Origin: Ceratothoa steindachneri
Taxonomy: Eukaryota > Arthropoda > Malacostraca > Isopoda > Cymothoidae
NCBI GenBank assembly: GCA_963969495.1
Contig: OZ018329.1
Coordinates: 143,014,021-143,078,020, forward strand
DNA length: 64,000 nucleotides
Reading direction: 5' to 3'
Below the pieces are notes generated by a model. The model had not been told where the DNA came from, did not search any database, and worked only from the letters and a program-made list of their open reading frames with translations. A program made the position numbers and the translations under genes. Positions 61,880-64,000 of the stretch are shown here, piece after piece (position 1 is the first letter of the stretch; the number at the start of each line of letters is the position of its first letter).

Positions 61880-62170
61880 ATAAGCAGATTGATTAGAGCT
61901 AACCTGATTAAGGTGTTTCAAAGTTTTGGAAGGTTTTACCCTCACCTCGATCACCTATCTGTGAGAAATTGAATTAGGGACAATAGGGGACATTCTCTCA
62001 AGCTTTTCGTTTCTCGTGATAACATTGATATTAGAACACGTTTCTTCTCAGTGAGAGTCATTGATATTAGGAATGGGATGCCTGAATATGCTGTATCCGC
62101 TGAATTTGTTACCACCTTTAAACGTCATCTTCACTCAGATTTGGTTCAGATTTTGTGCGATTTTGACTAG
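61880..62170 (+). pseudogene. LINE reverse transcriptase, C-terminal fragment (copy C)
   Basis: Inverted counterpart. A stop codon just before the RGHSLKLF block shortens the open frame, but the RVIDIRNGMP and FKRHLHSDL blocks are unchanged and the frame ends at the same stop (62168-62170). Confidence 0.75.
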
Positions 62171-62588
62171 TAATTTCTCCTAAGTATGGCTGTTGCTGGT
62201 TAGATTGCTTACTATTTATTCATAATTGCCACTCTCGACCGCCAATGCTGCCTGCTAAGTCAAATTTTATTGTCATGAGTTTAATAGTAGTTCTTTATGT
62301 CATCTTAGTGATGCCAAAAAAACAAACACGGCTCTCGGATAGTCGTGATTAGAGGCATCTCCAGTTTCTAGATGGGAATCAAGCCCCATGGACATTAGGT
62401 AATAAATCAAGGTAAGTTATTTAATCTCTAAGTATTTACATTTTGAAATGTCGTGACATGTTGACAACGAGAGATCAGAAAGAATAATGGTATTTACTAA
62501 TCAAAAACGTGGTAGAGCTTTTATCACCATTTAATCTCATCTAAGATTCGTTTTCTTTTACGTAGAGACTACCTGAGATCCTACCCTC

Positions 62589-62994
62589 GTGTATCAGCTA
62601 TATCCTATGGCAGCTGCCGTGAAGGACATAGAATCGAGAGCCCTTCGGTCAAACATCTACATCAGTGATTCTCAGGGCAAGGTAAATAGGTTCATAGTAG
62701 AAAAGGACGTTAGTGAAGAATTTTTAAAAATCGAAAAGATTTCAAATATCACAATATTTCTTTCTTTTTTTTAATGATGCAAAGACGAAAAGGTACATTT
62801 TGCCAGACGCTTTGGATTCGGTGAATTCTGAACAATATGCAAATGTTAGGAAAGGGTACACATACATTGAAAGATATTTGTACGTTGAATATACAAAGTG
62901 GTATGCAGAAGGTTCAAAACTTACGTGAGAAAAAAAAGAAAAGAACATAAGGATTGATACAACTCCCCGGGATAACCCATCAGCAACCAAATAA
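62589..62994 (+). pseudogene. Unrecognised coding relic with one frameshift (copy C)
   Basis: Inverted counterpart of 5309-5715. The first frame is shortened to 61 residues (62589-62774) and the second runs to a stop at 62992-62994. A further small indel changes the frame near the middle. Confidence 0.4.
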
Positions 62995-63589
62995 GATTGG
63001 GCCTAAGAAACGCATGTAGACCAGAATTAATATTCAACGTTTCTGAAATGATGGACTGGTGTTTAGTCACACAGCTTTTTCTTTCATTAGCTAATCCTAC
63101 CTCTCTTCCATTCATTAGCTGGCCACATAACACTTCCTTTCATTATATGTCACCATTCAATCTTACTAGCAATTAGAATTTCGATCGTAGTTATTAATCT
63201 AGTGTTAATGCAGGGACTAAAATCACTGCTTCTTTTTAATTATTACACAATCTGCTCAAATATAATGCACCCACACATCAAAAAGTACAATGTGTGCAAG
63301 GTGAATAACTAAAGAGTACGAAAGAAAAGTACATTAACGCTAATAGCGCGACCGCGTCCTAGAAAACAAGGTGGTGTTACTTTTGCAAAGATGAAAAATC
63401 AATATATTGAATATTTCATTAATATTATATAACGAATTGTTAAACAGAAATAGTGTTTCAATAAGGAAATACAAATAGGAATTACTCAGTTTAATCCTTG
63501 ATTCCCATATCTTAAAATTATAATCCGCAATGAAGTAGTTTCAAACCTTAACATAGTGTATATAGGATATCTGGTGATTGGATAAATGA
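62995..63589. other. No gene in copy C interval
   Basis: Equivalent of about 4706-5308 in A. It includes the inverted form of the direct repeat described at 4957-5034. Confidence 0.5.
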
Positions 63590-63766
63590 TTACATGTGCG
63601 TATTAATGTAGCTACAAAGGTTTTGCCTCCATTTTTACCAGTCATCCAACCTTCATTTAAAAGACCTATCGTTGAGATGTATATTAGGGTCTATGACGCT
63701 TCATTCTCAGTATATTATGGTCGTAGTCCCACACATCCAAAAGTACAATGTGTGCAAGGTGAATAA

Positions 63767-64000
63767 CTAAAGAGTACGAAAGAAAAGTATATTAACGCTA
63801 ATAGCTCGACCTCGTCTAAAACTTCGGATATCTACTATGAACTTGATTCTGATTTGGAAATAACTGATAGTGATAATAATAGTTCAGACTCATCCGATGA
63901 CGAATTAGAGTCACTGATTTATGAAAATCATCAAATTGATGAAACGAGGCATGGCAGCTCCAATTTCTTCCCCGTAATCATATTTCACAATGCCCGTTCA
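63767..64000 (+). pseudogene. piggyBac transposase relic (copy C, cut by window)
   Basis: Inverted counterpart of the relics at 3857-4535 and 27852-28530. Only the N-terminal acidic serine-rich part and the following FFPVIIFHNARS stretch lie inside the window. Confidence 0.55.

Larger units (their letters stand above)
48159..64000 (-). repeat. Long duplicated unit, copy C, inverted (right arm of palindrome)
   Basis: Reverse complement of copy B 28297-44238, and of copy A from about 4302 to 19729. The right end is cut by the window at the piggyBac relic. All major landmarks recur in reverse order: the LINE relics, the (GA)n(TA)n tract, the TATA box and 74-bp repeats, the 239-bp segment and the 27-bp palindrome. 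Some sites follow B against A, others follow A against B. Confidence 0.95.

Noticed and set aside
1..64000. CRISPR array, bacterial operons, tRNA, rRNA or organellar genome
   Set aside because: No regular repeat-spacer series, no long coding frames, no tRNA B-box with matching arms, and no rRNA or mitochondrial gene signatures were seen.

Overview
The window looks like nuclear, gene-poor DNA of an animal, most likely an arthropod and possibly a crustacean. It is AT-rich with no long open reading frame. It holds compound (TA)n(GA)n microsatellites and decayed pieces of animal-type transposons: piggyBac, pogo/Tigger and several LINE families. No prokaryotic operons, tRNA, rRNA or CRISPR were seen. 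The taxon is an inference from repeat style and transposon families, not from a marker gene.

The layout is dominated by one long sequence present three times. Copy A (1-19729, cut by the left edge) and copy B (25179-44238) lie in the same direction, about 25 kb apart. Copy C (48159-64000, cut by the right edge) is inverted. B and C form a palindrome with arms of at least 15.8 kb around a 3.9 kb spacer (44239-48158). The copies differ by scattered substitutions and clean indels. B and C usually agree against A, but sites where C follows A are interspersed, which suggests gene conversion or unequal exchange after duplication. A 5.4 kb single-copy stretch (19730-25178) separates A from B.

The unit contains, in A order: a degenerate coding relic (642-884); a 470-bp TTAA-flanked piggyBac-type MITE (888-1357); an LTR-like segment missing from B (1552-2734); a Tigger-type element with TA duplications (2931-3736); a piggyBac transposase relic on the minus strand (3857-4535); an unrecognised broken reading frame (5309-5715); a LINE reverse-transcriptase C-terminus on the minus strand (6135-6430); a second LINE relic on the plus strand (8367-9511); a GC-richer block (about 9.9-12.9 kb) with opposed TATA boxes, a 74-bp triplicate repeat and short palindromes; then about 6.5 kb of AT-rich DNA with little structure. 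The single-copy A-B interval adds a LINE endonuclease relic and a relic of a repetitive uncharacterised animal protein family. The palindrome spacer carries the 3' end of another LINE.

Nothing here is a convincing intact gene. The coding relics are broken and do not work together as a pathway. The main biology is structural: a large palindromic or ampliconic duplication built on a graveyard of nested transposons, carrying one promoter-like island preserved in all three copies.
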